A stretch of DNA of 64,000 bases, taken from Hygrophila difformis (lineage: Eukaryota > Streptophyta > Magnoliopsida > Lamiales > Acanthaceae). Location of the stretch: assembly GCA_030278955.1 (NCBI GenBank), contig JAOANR010000010.1:16475086-16539085 (forward strand). Direction: 5' to 3'. The position numbers and the translations under genes are program-made. The notes beneath the pieces are model-generated. The model was not told where the DNA came from. It made no database searches and worked only from the letters and a program-made list of their open reading frames with translations. Of this stretch, positions 23,538 to 35,105 are shown in pieces (the stretch's first letter is position 1; the number at the start of each line of letters is the position of its first letter).

Positions 23538-24002
23538 TGCCACTTTGTCGCGGAGTAGAGTTTGTGGTCCGCGACAAGGGTTTCGCGACAAAGGGTGGGA
23601 AATGAGAGAAATGGAATTTTGAAAATTAGGGTTTGCTTTGTCGCTAAGCAAAAATTTTGTCGCGGAACATGGTTCCGCGACAAGGTGGTATAGCGACAAA
23701 GGGTTTGAAAATTGGACAAGGGCATAATTCTTGTCGCGGAACAAGAGGTTTTGTCGCGGAACGTGGTTCCGCGACAATGTTGCTTCGCGACAAAGCCCTT
23801 CCAGAATAAAATCACAAGTATTTGGTTCCTTGGTCGCTAATCAAGGATTTTGTCGCGGAACGTGGTTCCGCGACAAGAGTTGTTTCGCGACCAAGGGTTT
23901 TAAAATATGGATAACAAGTGTTCTTTGGCACCTTTGTCGCCAAAGTATCATTTTGTCGCGGAACGTGGTTCCGCGACAAGAGTTGTTCCGCGACAAAGGT
24001 GT
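23538..24002. repeat. Nested-dyad tandem array (LTR B), counterpart of 6620-7165
   Basis: There are five units with dyad centres near 23560, 23669, 23765, 23862 and 23967. The inner palindromes GTCGCGGAAC-(A/G)TG-GTTCCGCGAC are nearly perfect. Outer TTTGTCGC...GCGACAAAGG pairs are again visible. The number and spacing of units resemble LTR A although the inter-unit DNA has diverged. Confidence 0.85.
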
Positions 24003-24689
24003 GTCCAGGACACATGTCAGAAAAGTAAAGTGGAACAGTGGCATGCATTGTGTGTGATCTCACTCATTTCAGATTCAAAAGCTAAACTAAGCTAAAAATG
24101 ACAAAACAAAATTTGAATCTAGCTAGAACATGCTTAAACAAAATAGAAATAAAACAAACTTAAAACTTAAGAAACCCTAATTTGAGCTCGATCACCCATA
24201 AGCATGCAACATTATCCAAAGAAGAGTCACCAAGCAGTGATATTAAAATGCAAAATAAGGATCAAATGATCCAAAGAAAACAAAAGCAGTAAGATCCATG
24301 GGGTGTGAGACCCATTTCATGATTTTTGGGACACTTTTCAAGAATGAATTCCCATCTTATTAAGTGGGTTTGTGAATACCCATGATTTTGGGTATCACTA
24401 AACCCTAAGCAAAAGTTTAGAACAAGAAACAAGATGTAAAAACTGGCTATCTAAACTACAAATGCTAGAACTACCTCTAACTAATGCATAAATTAAATAA
24501 TACAAGAAAAACCTAACTAAACTACCCTAAACTAAACTAAACTAACTGAGCTCCCAACTTGTCTTCAAGAGTGTATGTTCTCTCTAAAATTCTTCCAACC
24601 TCTAACTCAAATGAAACACCTCATATTTATAGAGGGGGAACCCTAAGCTCATGGGCCTTGATTTGAGCCCATTGTGTCTCAAGACATCA

Positions 24690-24950
24690 CACACATCACA
24701 GCTCTGTCTCGGAGCATCAAGTTTGGTCGCGGAACACACTGTATGTGGCAAAGCTTCTTGACTGGGTCTTGTGTCTCTAACGGTGCATCTTTGTCGCGGA
24801 ATAGACCTTTGTCGCGGAACAGGGCATCGCGACCAAGGTATCGCGACAAAGGTATCTGGCTGGTCTCCTCCTTCATCTGAGCTTGCTTGGTCGCGGAACC
24901 CTCCTTTGTCGCGGAACCATGCATCGCGACAAAGGGGCTTCCGCGACAAA
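24690..24950. repeat. Second GTCGCGG dyad cluster (LTR B, U3 side)
   Basis: GTCGCGGAAC and TCGCGAC half-sites are clustered upstream of the minus-strand TATA-like site, matching the position of 8118-8345 in LTR A. Clean pairs occur around 24790-24850 and 24890-24945. Confidence 0.7.
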
Positions 24951-25273
24951 GGTGTCCCTGGGCCTGCTGGATTGGGCCAGATGGGCCGAAAATGTTCTTT
25001 TTGTGGGCTTTTCTTTCTTTTTCCCATCTTTTATATTCCCTTTTCTTTTCTTTTCCTTTTCTCATGTTTTTGGATTTTTTTCTAACATAAATATGTAATA
25101 AAATTACCTATTTATGCCTTTTTCACACCAGCCTATTATTTTTACAATTATGCATAAATCAGTCCAATTCAACTGCTTTCTTATTTAATGTAAGACTGGA
25201 ATGCGATCAAATGCCCGTCTAAGACACGGAAATGGATTGAAAATAATGGTCATTTCTGGCCATTATCATATCC

Positions 25274-26136
25274 CCTTATTTCTTTATAGCAGAAACTGTA
25301 TGTATGGGATCGTTTCACTCATTGGGGAGGTTCTTACAATTGATTTCAATACCGATACTTTGGCTAAGGGTCAATATGCAAGAATTGTTGTTAAGATCGA
25401 GTTATCAAAGCCTCTTAAACCACAAGTTGAGGTTGATGATATTAGCCTACAGGTTAAACATGAAAATCTCAAAACCATATGTTTCACCTGTGGCTTCTGC
25501 GGTCATACACAAGATAAATGTCCTTCTAAAATGCAAGCTCAAGCGGCACCAAGATGTGAACAACAACCACATCCTGAGACCAGGAATCAACCAGTGGAGA
25601 GAAACACTTTTGGCCCCTGGATGTTGGCTCAATCTAGACGAAGGGCTCCCAGATTGACTAGCCGACCACTGAATTCCCCTCACACTCCTTTAAACAGTAA
25701 CCGTTTCTCCAATCTTGCTGATGATCATATGGCAAAGGATGACCCTCCACCACCTCCAGATACGCCCCCTTACCAAGTTTCTCAGTTGCACAATCAAGCT
25801 CTTCTACGTCCCTCTTCTTTGCGCCCTCACCAACGTTCCCCTCCAACGGGTGAATCTGCTCCCTCTACAAGTTCTCCTAATTGGTCTACTCAACCTTCGG
25901 GTGCAAAATCACGCTCACTCGACCTATCCCTCCCACGTGATACTCATGTTGCGGTGGAGGTCGACAACCCTTCCATGCATAAAAGAAAACGTATCAAAAG
26001 CCCTTCCTCTGATAAGGGAGGTAGGCCACCGGACGTAGTTGCCATGGAGGACACCGATATATCTGTCATTCCACATCCCTTTCCAAACCATGATAGGGAA
26101 AGGGCAGCTAGTCTGCCGGCCAGGCCTCTCTGCTGA
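25274..26136 (+). pseudogene. LINE ORF1, 3' part (zinc knuckle)
   Basis: This continues the LINE ORF1 interrupted at 10285. After PLFLYSRNCMYGIVSLIGEVLTI comes a CX2CX4HX4C zinc knuckle (CFTCGFCGHTQDKC, about 25480-25521), followed by a long proline- and serine-rich tail and stop at 26136. Plant LINE ORF1 proteins bind LINE RNA and chaperone target-primed reverse transcription. This portion is open, but the whole ORF1 is dead because of upstream frameshifts and the LTR B insertion. A start at 25201 lies in LTR B and is not the true start. Confidence 0.85.
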
Positions 26137-26179
26137 GTCTCTTTTACCTATCATTTCCTTAATTTTTTATAAATCGTAA

Positions 26180-27936
26180 TATTTGTTTTTAGAATGTCAG
26201 TGTGCTGGCTCGCACAAGTTCAGGATGGAATTTAGGGATCTTACTTCCCTAAAAAAGATTGATTGCATATCCATCTTTGAACCTGGGATTAGTGGCAGGA
26301 GTGCAGACAGATTCATTGCCCGGTCTGGTTTTTCCCATTCTTTCCGTGTTGAAGCCAATGGTTTTGCTGGAGGTATTTGGATACTCTGGAGAAATTAAGT
26401 CAAAGTGGATATTATTGAGTACCATTCGCAATATGTTGATACTCTCATTAAGACCGATCAAGATCAGATTTTTGTTACATTCCTTTATGTCACCCCTAAT
26501 AAACATAGGCGGTATTGGTTATGGCCAGAGCTTTCACGCATTCAGTTTAATAGAACAGTCTCATGGATCATTGGTGGAGACTTCAACTGCATAGCTAAGA
26601 TTGAGGAGGCTCGAGGTGGAAATGTTACGTTCAATGCCATCTCTGAATTACAGTCTGGTATGAGGAATTTAAGCATGACTGAACTAAGGACTTTTGGTAA
26701 TAGATTCACTTGGGCTAGGGGCACTCTTAGGAAAAAGCTAGACCATGTTCTTGGTAATAATAGCTTGTTACAATGCTTCCCTCACTATACTGTAGAAATT
26801 CTTCCACGCCTTCAATCGGATCACACCCAACAACTTCTCCAGGTCACTCTGGCACTGGAAATCATAGAAGGCCAAAGCCCTTCCGTCTTCAAGCTGCATG
26901 GCTCACTCATCCAAGTTTTAAGAGATTAATCTCATCAGTCTGGGAGGGCACTGGTTCAATTAATGATAAGATCTCAGAATTTCAAAATAAAGCTATGGAT
27001 TGGCATACTCATACGTTTTCTGGTAGTAGAAACAGGAAAGCAAGGATTCGAGCTCGTCTAGCTGGCATTGAATGCCAAAATGATTGGGAGGATAACAACT
27101 TTCTTCAACGTCTCCACAACCAAGTACTGAGCTGGGTAAAATTCTTGAAGCTGAGGAGTTCCTCTAAATCTAACGCAACATCCACAATTGGAGCCTTTTC
27201 TGGCGACAAAAATTCAAAATTCTACCACAGCTTTGTCAAACATAGAAGAGGAAAGAAGTGCATTAGTATTCTCGAGGATGCTCAGGGGACAGTGTTGCGA
27301 GAGAAGGAGGAAATTGCTACCATGATTACCATTTACTTCAGTCAACTGTATACTGAGACTGATGTTTACCCTCCTTTTCCTCTTGAATGTAGTGATCCTG
27401 AAGTTTGCCTATCACCTGAACAATGTGCTCACCTCACGGATGCCCCCTCAGTTAAAGAGACTACCAAAGCTATCAAGGATATGGCCCCCCTTAAAGCTCC
27501 AGGCCCGGATGGTATTGATGCAGTTTTTTACCAACGTAATTGGCCCATTGTTGGTAAATCTATCCACACATTTATTTCAGAATGTTTTGCTGGGACCCGT
27601 AGCATTGAAGAGGTCAATCAGACGCAGCTTGTTCTTATTCCGAAAGTTCCAAATCCTCGATCATTAACCCAACTTAGGCCTATTAGTCTTTGTAATGTTC
27701 TTTACAAAATCCTCACGAAAATTATTGCTAATAGACTAATAAGAATTATGCCACTCTGAATAGCTCCACATCAAGCCAGCTTTGTTCAAGAAACAATCAT
27801 TCATGATAATATCATCACATGCCAAGAGATCTCCCATTTTATGGAAAAATCAAAAGCGAAGCCTGTTTTCATGACAATCAAGTTGGACCTCGAAAAGGCC
27901 TATGACAAACTTAGTTGGAATTTCATAAAGGAGTGG
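26180..27936 (+). pseudogene. LINE ORF2: AP-endonuclease and partial reverse transcriptase, truncated
   Basis: The endonuclease (EEP fold) is recognisable at 26225-26830: FEPGISGRSADRF, then WIIGGDFNCIA and FGNRFTWARG. The reverse transcriptase N-terminal half follows in another frame (26840-27930): APGPDGIDAVFYQ, LIPKVPNP, LRPISLCNVLYKILTKI, HQASFV and FMTIKLDLEKAYDKL. Breaks: a stop at 26396-26398 after WILWRN, a frameshift near 26830, and a stop at 27757-27759 after RIMPL. The catalytic YADD region and everything after it are missing: the sequence ends at 27936, where the LTR of another element begins. The lost 3' part is not seen elsewhere in the window. Confidence 0.88.
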
Positions 27937-29467
27937 TGTAGACTCAAAGTCCAAGATCGAACAAAGAAATCAATAGAAAGAGGAAAAGGAAAATAGAATA
28001 GGGTTGAAGAACAAGAGGGATAATGAAGCTTCCAATGTTTATGCAACAAAGGAAAATTATCTTGGATTTGCTTCAAGAATCCAAGAATTGTGAAATAGCT
28101 CAAGCTACAAACACAATTAGATTGAGGGTTTTCGGTTCCCACAAACTCTCAAATGACCTTAAGAAAAATGGATTGCATTCAAGCAAAAATTCATTCAATT
28201 CAAAAGGTGAGTAACAATGTTGGGGGAAGCCATATATATAGGCAAACCCTAATTACAAAGACTAAGTAAGCTAAACAGTTAATTAGAGGCTTTAATACCC
28301 ATTACAATAATTAAACAAGTTCTAAATAAAATTAAACAAGCCAAAATGAATTGTCGAGGACGACGCTAAGCATCAAGGGACGTCGTGAAACAAGTGAAGC
28401 AAATGAGGCTCACGTTATAACAAAAGTGATTCAAATACTTTCGTGGTCTTCCGCGGGAAGGGATGGGACCTCGAGGTCCCTAGAAAGGCTCCAAAAATTA
28501 TTTTGCTGCAGTACCTTCGCTCCAGGGACCTTCCACACTGCGCACAAGAAGGGAATGAATTTGAATTTTTGGGCATTTGGACGATGCGAGCCAAAGAAAG
28601 GGACGACGCGAGTGAAGCCTGATGATGTAAGGCTTGGAGGCTCACGAGGTAACAACATTTGGAGGATGACGTCGTGACACATTAAGAGCTTCACATCGTA
28701 ACAACGGCTCGATGATGAAGATAGCGACGAGAATGCTTCCGGGATGGATAAAGAGGATCCGGCAGTGGCCTAATAGGATAATGGCGTGGACGACATATGG
28801 TCGAGGAGGTCGAGGTTGCCGCGATAGAGGGTGGAGTCGGCAGCAGTGAGCTTCGCCGGAGATGGAGGTATTATTGCGGCGAATCGGGGTTTTCTTCTTC
28901 GTCAATGCTACGGCTTTCGGGGTGGTCGGAGGGGATGATTCTGCCGCTGCAGCTGCCGCATTGTGGCGAGTTGGTGATGAGGATGTAGACTGCCGGACGA
29001 CAGAGAGATAATTCGAGGGTTTTCTGGACTTGCCCATTGGAGTTGGAGCTCGCCGGAGATTTGAGGAAGATGATGGTGTCGCTGGTGACCGGTGAATGGA
29101 GGCAGGAGGTGATGGACAAGGCGCTGCCGGAGTCCCTTGAAGACGGAGGTTGCCGAAGGAAGTTGGCGAGTGGGGATTGGAAGAGGCCGACGAGGGTTGG
29201 ATGGAGGGTGACCGGAGCTGATGACGGTGGAGCGGCCTGCTGGAGTCGAAGGAGTGATTGGCAGTGATGATGGTGATCGTGGCCGGAGCTGCTCGTGGTT
29301 GATGGGGGTGGTGACCTCGTCGAAGGTGATGATTTGGCCGGAGAAGAAGACACCTGCCGGACATGAGGCATCGGGAGGATGGGTGACACGGGATGGGCTG
29401 GTGGGCCGGCGCCATTGGGCTTCAAGGATTGGGTCGGCTTGAGAAAGGGGCTGGCTCGGTTTTGATT

Positions 29468-31425
29468 TGTAACACCCCGATTTTTTCAGACTCGCGGGTG
29501 TTACCGCCACACCTCCCAAGTAAGACTCGATCCGACACATCGGGCTTATTTAGGAGATGTTAGGGCTAAAACAAGTATACCAATTATCCATTTTCAACAA
29601 CAATACTTAAAGATAACAAATATAATATTTCATTAAATTGAACATTGTTTCTCAACACAATATACAATGTAGGGATAATAATAATTTTTTTTAGATTATA
29701 CAAAAGATATCAAAATCACAACGCAACATTGTCCAAAGTCCGACATCTTCCAAAATTAATGAAAAGTTTTATGCAGAAAATATGCAGGTGTAGTGCTCCC
29801 TTCCCATGTCAATCTTTAATCTTAACCTGGAAGAAAAAAGAATGAAAAAAGAAGGATTATCAGCGATGGATTCGCTGGTAAGTTCCCTATACTCGGAACT
29901 AACAAACAACCAAACAATTATAGACAGAAGAAGGTTGTTTTCAAATCAATAAGCGGGAGCTCAACAATAGGAGCGACATAATAATGGTACTCTCAAATTA
30001 GCAACCAGCAAATCAACCATATATGGTATTAATTTCGGGATCAACCCGAAATCTTCAATAAGGGCAAATGCCAAGATATGAATAACCATCTCAATTGTTG
30101 CATGCCTGTTAGAGGGATTCTGAATGAACATCACAATACGGTATCCTGTACTAAATCCCGGTCTCACCCGATCTCAGTTAGTTCAGGGGTCACTTGTTAT
30201 GGCATTTTCCAGCACCTTGTGAACAAGGGCCGTCACACGGCAAGTCAACCTCAATCATGCTCGTTATCTATTAATCAATAGATAATTACCCTTCAAGGGC
30301 GCCCGCAGGCCCAAAGAGTCAACAACAAGTTGGATTACCTTACCAGGTTCAACAAAGATCATCAATGAATCGGTCTCACTCATATATGCCATGAAACCCC
30401 TCGGCGGGATGGCTATAACCTATGTTGCCGTACTTATGACATATAGTCAAAGTGGTTATTTATACAGCGAGTGTCTACGTAAATCAAAGGTAAATAAAAC
30501 GAAGCCAAGAGGAAATACGCATCGGAAGCAAATGCAGCAGGAATAACAAGGCTAACAACTAAAACAAGATCAAGGAACGAACAAGCGACAACGGATATTG
30601 TAGGCCAATAAGAAACAATAAAAGCCTACTACTAGTAGGGCAAGAACAAAAAATAATGCCAACTACTAAAGCAGGAACACAAATAAAGGCCTACTACTAA
30701 AGCAAATACAACCTAAATAAATAAGGAAGGCGGAAAAGGAAAGCCAAACAAAGACAAATTAAATAAATAAGAAAAGCCAATAAAAATAATAATGGCAGAA
30801 AAGCATAGAAAACTTACTCTACCGCAAATTTTTACTATCACCGACTCGCCTAGCCGAGCCTCGGCGCCTTCCCAACTATTACCCTGCTACCAAAATTTAA
30901 ACTAAGGCCATCCTTTAAAACAAAGACCGGGGCGACGCAAAGGCATCACCCCAATAATAATAATAATAATAAATTTAAACTTTAACTCACCAAAGCTTAC
31001 CAAAGGTAAGATAGTAAGTTTTTGTGAATGGATATAAATCCATCCGGTCACCCTCATATATATAGGAACTTTGATCATGAAAATATTGTAGACTGGCCGA
31101 TGTAGGATTCTATATAATATATATTATCAATATTTCTTTTTAAGCCTACGTCACATTTATTCTAATAATAGCATGGTAAGGCTAATGTTTTTCTCTTCTT
31201 TTTTTAAAAATAAAAAAAAATAAAAAGAAGGCTACGTGTATATATATATCTCCCCTTATTAACTTAAATTATTATTACTATCCCTTTATCAAAACTTAAT
31301 AAATTTTAATAAATATATACTAACCTCATGACTAAAAATAATTTCCCAAAAAAAAAATAGTGAGAATATAATCCCATAAAAATAATGATTTTGGGTATAG
31401 TATAATAAAAATTCGAGGTGTTACA
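29468..31425 (-). repeat. 3' LTR of the 29468-46956 element
   Basis: 1958 bp, plus-strand start TGTAACACCCC and end CGAGGTGTTACA. A minus-strand TATA box (CCTATATATATGAG) lies at about 31056-31064. It is homologous throughout to 33473-35105 plus 46287-46956, which makes it a readable empty site for both the chromovirus and the MITE. A TAA repeat at 30955-30972 is much longer in the other LTR (34962-35052). Confidence 0.9.
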
Positions 31426-31462
31426 ATCTACCCCCTTAAGAAATGACTTCGTCCCCAAAGTC
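31426..31462 (-). promoter_or_regulatory. Inner PPT module of the 29468-46956 element (the one used)
   Basis: On the minus strand: a GACTTTG-GGGA-CGAAGTC imperfect hairpin (31445-31462), CTTAAGGGGGTAGAT, then the LTR start TGTAACACCTCG. The LTR edge and TSD at 46956/46957 prove that this tract defined the LTR. Confidence 0.75.
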
Positions 31463-31564
31463 AATATTTTGCTCTTTAGAAGTGAGGTGAGTAACAACTA
31501 CTAAAGCCAAAACAAGTTCCTATCATGCTAAGAGCAACGTGGTAATGTAGAATGGGGTGTTACG

Positions 31565-31601
31565 TCCTCCCCTGCAAAGAATTCTGGTTATGCCCTCATA
31601 A
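31565..31601 (-). promoter_or_regulatory. Outer PPT module of the 29468-46956 element (not used, decayed)
   Basis: On the minus strand: a short TTATG-AGGG-CATAA hairpin (31588-31601), a purine tract GCAGGGGAGGA, then CGTAACACCCC, where the expected TG has become CG. The 139-bp leader between it and the inner module (31426-31564) parallels the 131-bp leader of the LARD. Confidence 0.65.
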
Positions 31602-32171
31602 GTACATCGTTTAGACGAAGAGTTCTGTAAACTTTTGTCGCATCTCAGCTTTCCTTTCTCTAGTTTGTTCTTTCGTGCCATGGCTCGACCAAATAGCTCG
31701 AACTAGACGTATAGTTGTATTGCTTGTCTTTCGCTCCTTAGTGTCGATGATCTGAAGTGGCTTTATAGATGAGATCTTCAACCAAAATTATCGTTCGTGT
31801 GGAGAACGTAAGTTGGGTCCCGATCATACTTTCGCAATTGTGAGACGTGGAAAACATCATGTATTGCCCTCAATACCGGTGGTATAGCAAGGTTGTAGGC
31901 GAGGTTACCAAAACGCTCCAAAATCGCATATGGCCCCAATGAATCGCATACTAATTAAGTTAACACATAACACTGAATCATGGAAATTTTAGAAAGAGGG
32001 ATTTTTATGAAAAGTTTGGTTTTAAAAAGGAGTGATAAATTTAAAATGCAAGATTATTCCGTTTCAAAATACTTGTTTCCACACTTGTTCCACGAATACA
32101 TTCTTTTACCATTGGCATATTATGATCGAGGACTCCCCATTCCGCTTGGGCCCTTATGTCCACAAGCCATA

Positions 32172-32515
32172 ATATGACTGCAGCGGCCTCTATACAGACA
32201 CACTCCGTAGCCCCATATAACCCATACGGATACATCCAGGAGTATAGACACATACATCATTCACTAATGATTGCAGCGGCCTCTATACAGACACACTCCA
32301 GAGCCCCAGATAACCCATACGGATACATCTTGGAGTATAGACACATACATCATATGACTGCAGCGGCCTCTATACAGACCCACTCAGAAGCCCCAAATAA
32401 CCCATATGGATACATCCGGGAGTATAGACACATACATCGATACGAGTGCAGTGGCCTCCATACAGACCCACTTCGGAGCCCCAGATGACCCATACGGATA
32501 CATCTAGGAGAATAG
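32172..32515. repeat. Four ~90-bp direct repeats with internal dyads
   Basis: Units begin near 32172, 32268, 32353 and 32446 with GCAGCGGCCTCTATACAGAC (the last is GCAGTGGCCTCC). Each contains AACCCATACGGATACATC and ends in GGAGTATAGACACATACATC. CTCTATAC at the start can pair with GTATAGA at the end of each unit. Confidence 0.85.
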
Positions 32516-33472
32516 ACACATACATCATTCCACGACATAATGTCGTTTTGGTTACGAGAGGGGGCGACCCAATTGGCTCTACCAAGTGCACTTATCCTCA
32601 AGAATATTATGACAAGGTGTCCTTCTCGATCTTTTAGCACAATGGTTTGAAAATTTCTTTTCCGAAAAATGATTGCCGGGCATAGTTCAACCATTTCAAA
32701 GGAGAGTTATTTCGCAAAATCATATGTCTCAATTTACGCCAAAATCGATTTAAAAATACATGCACCATCCAATGAAATTTGGACTGAAGACGCACAACAC
32801 ATAGAAGGAACAAATTTCATTTTTGCACCTTTTAAAATAAGGATCGGAAACAGTTCAAAAATTGACATTTTTGTAGCACAGTGAACAAGTCATACTGCAG
32901 CAAGATTTCAACAAGTCATGCTTTCATTTCAACAGTTGTTAAAAGTACCAAATCATACTAAAAAATATTGAAATTTTTACAGCAACTAGATAACATGTAT
33001 ATGACCATTTTCGAAGAAGAAACCTTTTAAGTTGAGCTCTACAACTCATCCAAAAATGGAGATTTCAGAAATCACCAAATTTGACAGTGATAGTCAATAT
33101 AATTTTGAACATTTCTTATGAAGGAACGCTTGGCAGAAAATAAATTTATCATAGTCAAAAAGGATCTGTACTCTCTTCTTTTTCCCAAACTTCGTGTCGG
33201 GCTGTCAAGTCTCCAGACTTGGTATCGCAGTTCCGCACTCTCAGAATCAAACTAGTCAGTGCTACTATTGTTTGGCACGAATCATTTAGGGAGGTCATTT
33301 TCTACAATATTTAAATACTGAGAATACACCTACCTACCCAAATAACCCCAGTGTCATGCATTACAATTTATACAAAAATTGAAAGTATATGATGCCTATG
33401 AAGATGTCGTTATTTAAAAATTCTTTTCTAGAAGTAAATTTTGAAAAATAGTTGGATGCTCTGATACCACTC

Positions 33473-34993
33473 TGTAACACCCCGGTTTTTTTCGGACTCG
33501 CGGGTGTTACCGCCACACCTCCCAAGTAAGACTCGATCTGACACATCGGGCTTATTTAGGATATGCTAAGGCTAAAACAAGTATACCAATTATCCATTTT
33601 CAACAACAACACTTAAAGATAACAAATATAATATTTCATTAAAATGAATATCGTTTCTCAACACAATATACAGTGTAGGGATAATAATCATTTTTTTAGA
33701 TTATACAAAAGATATCAAAATCACAACGCAGCATTGTCAAAAGTCCGAAATCTTCCAAAATTAATGAAAAGTTTTATGCAGAAAATATACAGGTGTAGTG
33801 CTCCCTTCCCATGTCAATCTTTAATCTTAACCTGAAAGAAAAAAGAATGAAGAAAGAAGGATTATCAGCGACGGATTCGCTGGTAAGTTCCCTATACTCG
33901 GAACTAACGAACAACCAAACAATTATAGACAGAAGAAGGCTGTTTTCAAATCAATAAGCGGGAGCTCAACAATAGGAGCAACATAATAATGGTACTCTCA
34001 AATTAGCAACCAGCAAATCAACAATATATAGTATTAATTTCGGGATCAACCCGAAATCTTCAATAGGGGCAAATGCCAAGATATGAATAACCATCTTAAT
34101 TGTTGCATGCCTGTTAGAGGGATTCTGAATGAACCTCACAATACAGTATCCTGTACTAAATCCCAGTCTCACCCGATCTCAGTTAGTTCAGGGGTCACTT
34201 TCTATGGCATTTTCCAGCACCTAGTGAACACGGGCCGTCACACGGCAAGTCAACCTCAATCATGCTCGTTATCTATTAATCAATAGATAATTACCCTTCA
34301 AGGGCGCCCGCAGGCCAAAGAGTCAACAACAAGTTGGATTACCTTACCAGGTTCAACAAAGATCATCAATGAATCGGTCTCACTCATATATGCCATGAAA
34401 CCCCTCGGCGGGATGGCTATAACCTATGTTGCCGTACTTAGGACATATAGTCAAAGTGGTTATTTATACAGCGAGTGTCTACGTAAATCAAAGGTAATTA
34501 AAACGAAGCCAAGAGGAAATACGTATCGGAAGCAAATGCAGCAGTAATAACAAGGCTAACAACTAAAACAAGATCAAGGAACGAACAAGCGACAACGAAT
34601 ATTGTAGGCCAATAAGATACAATAAAAGCCTACTACTAGTAGGGCCAAGAATAAAAAATAATGCCAACTACTAAAGCAGGAACAAAAATAAAGGCCTACT
34701 ACTAAAGCAAAGACAACCTAAATAAATAAGGAAGGCGGAAAAGGAAAGCCAAACAAAGACAAATTAAATAAATAAGGAAAGCCAATAAAAATAATAATGG
34801 CAGAAAAGCATAGAAAACTTACTCTACCGCAAATTTTTACTATCACCGACTCGCCTAGCCGAGCCTCGGCGCCTTCCCAACTATTACCCTACTACCAAAA
34901 TTTAAACTAAGGCCTTCCTTTAAAAGAAAGACCAGGGCGACGCAAAGGCATCACCCCAATAATAATAAGAATAATAATAATAACAACAACAAC

Positions 34994-35052
<59 letters not shown>

Positions 35053-35105
35053 TAAATTTAAACTTTAACTCACCAAAGCTTACCAAAGGTAAGATAGTAA
35101 GTTTT
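33473..35105 (-). repeat. 5' LTR of the 29468-46956 element, first piece
   Basis: It starts TGTAACACCCCGG directly beside the PBS and is near-identical to 29468-31010. It contains a long TAA/ATT microsatellite (34962-35052). It is cut at 35105 by the chromovirus and resumes at 46287. Confidence 0.9.

Larger units (their letters stand above)
10286..25268 (-). mobile_element. LTR B: solo LTR of the Athila-like family, interrupted by a younger element
   Basis: It is flanked by 5-bp duplications TATCC (10281-10285 and 25269-25273) inside the LINE ORF1. Ends are TGAAACTTTTGAC and ...GGCCATTATCA, the same as LTR A, giving minus orientation by homology to A and its PBS. It is about 4.5 kb once the nested element 12241-22685 and its TSD are removed. 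The stretches 10286-12240, 22691-23535, 24010-24690 and 24960-25268 are ordinary LTR sequence without genes. A minus-strand TATA-like site is at 24624-24632. LTR B lacks the GC-rich block of LTR A. No internal domain is present, so it arose by LTR-LTR recombination. Confidence 0.9.
31426..33472 (-). pseudogene. Internal region: pol C-terminal remnant joined to foreign LTR-like sequence
   Basis: On the minus strand, 31945-31610 translates in pieces to GPYAILERFGNLAYNLAIPP, then IHDVFHVSQLRKY: the end of a chromovirus integrase region, followed by frameshifts where the chromodomain should be. It begins abruptly at about 31945. Everything from there to the PBS (31946-33455) is non-coding and resembles the leader half of a Tekay-type LTR: a TAAGTTAACACATA motif, four ~90-bp direct repeats (32172-32515) and repeated leader modules. 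So gag and most of pol have been replaced by a piece of another LTR. Confidence 0.65.

Noticed and set aside
26773..27759. Possible stand-alone reverse-transcriptase gene of the host
   Set aside because: Motifs, neighbouring ORF1 and endonuclease identify it as a broken LINE ORF2; it lacks the catalytic YADD part.
28642..29540. Overlapping minus-strand open frames of 184-257 aa rich in P, S, H and R
   Set aside because: Three frames are open at once over the same GC-rich LTR DNA, a composition effect. No start context or domain was seen.
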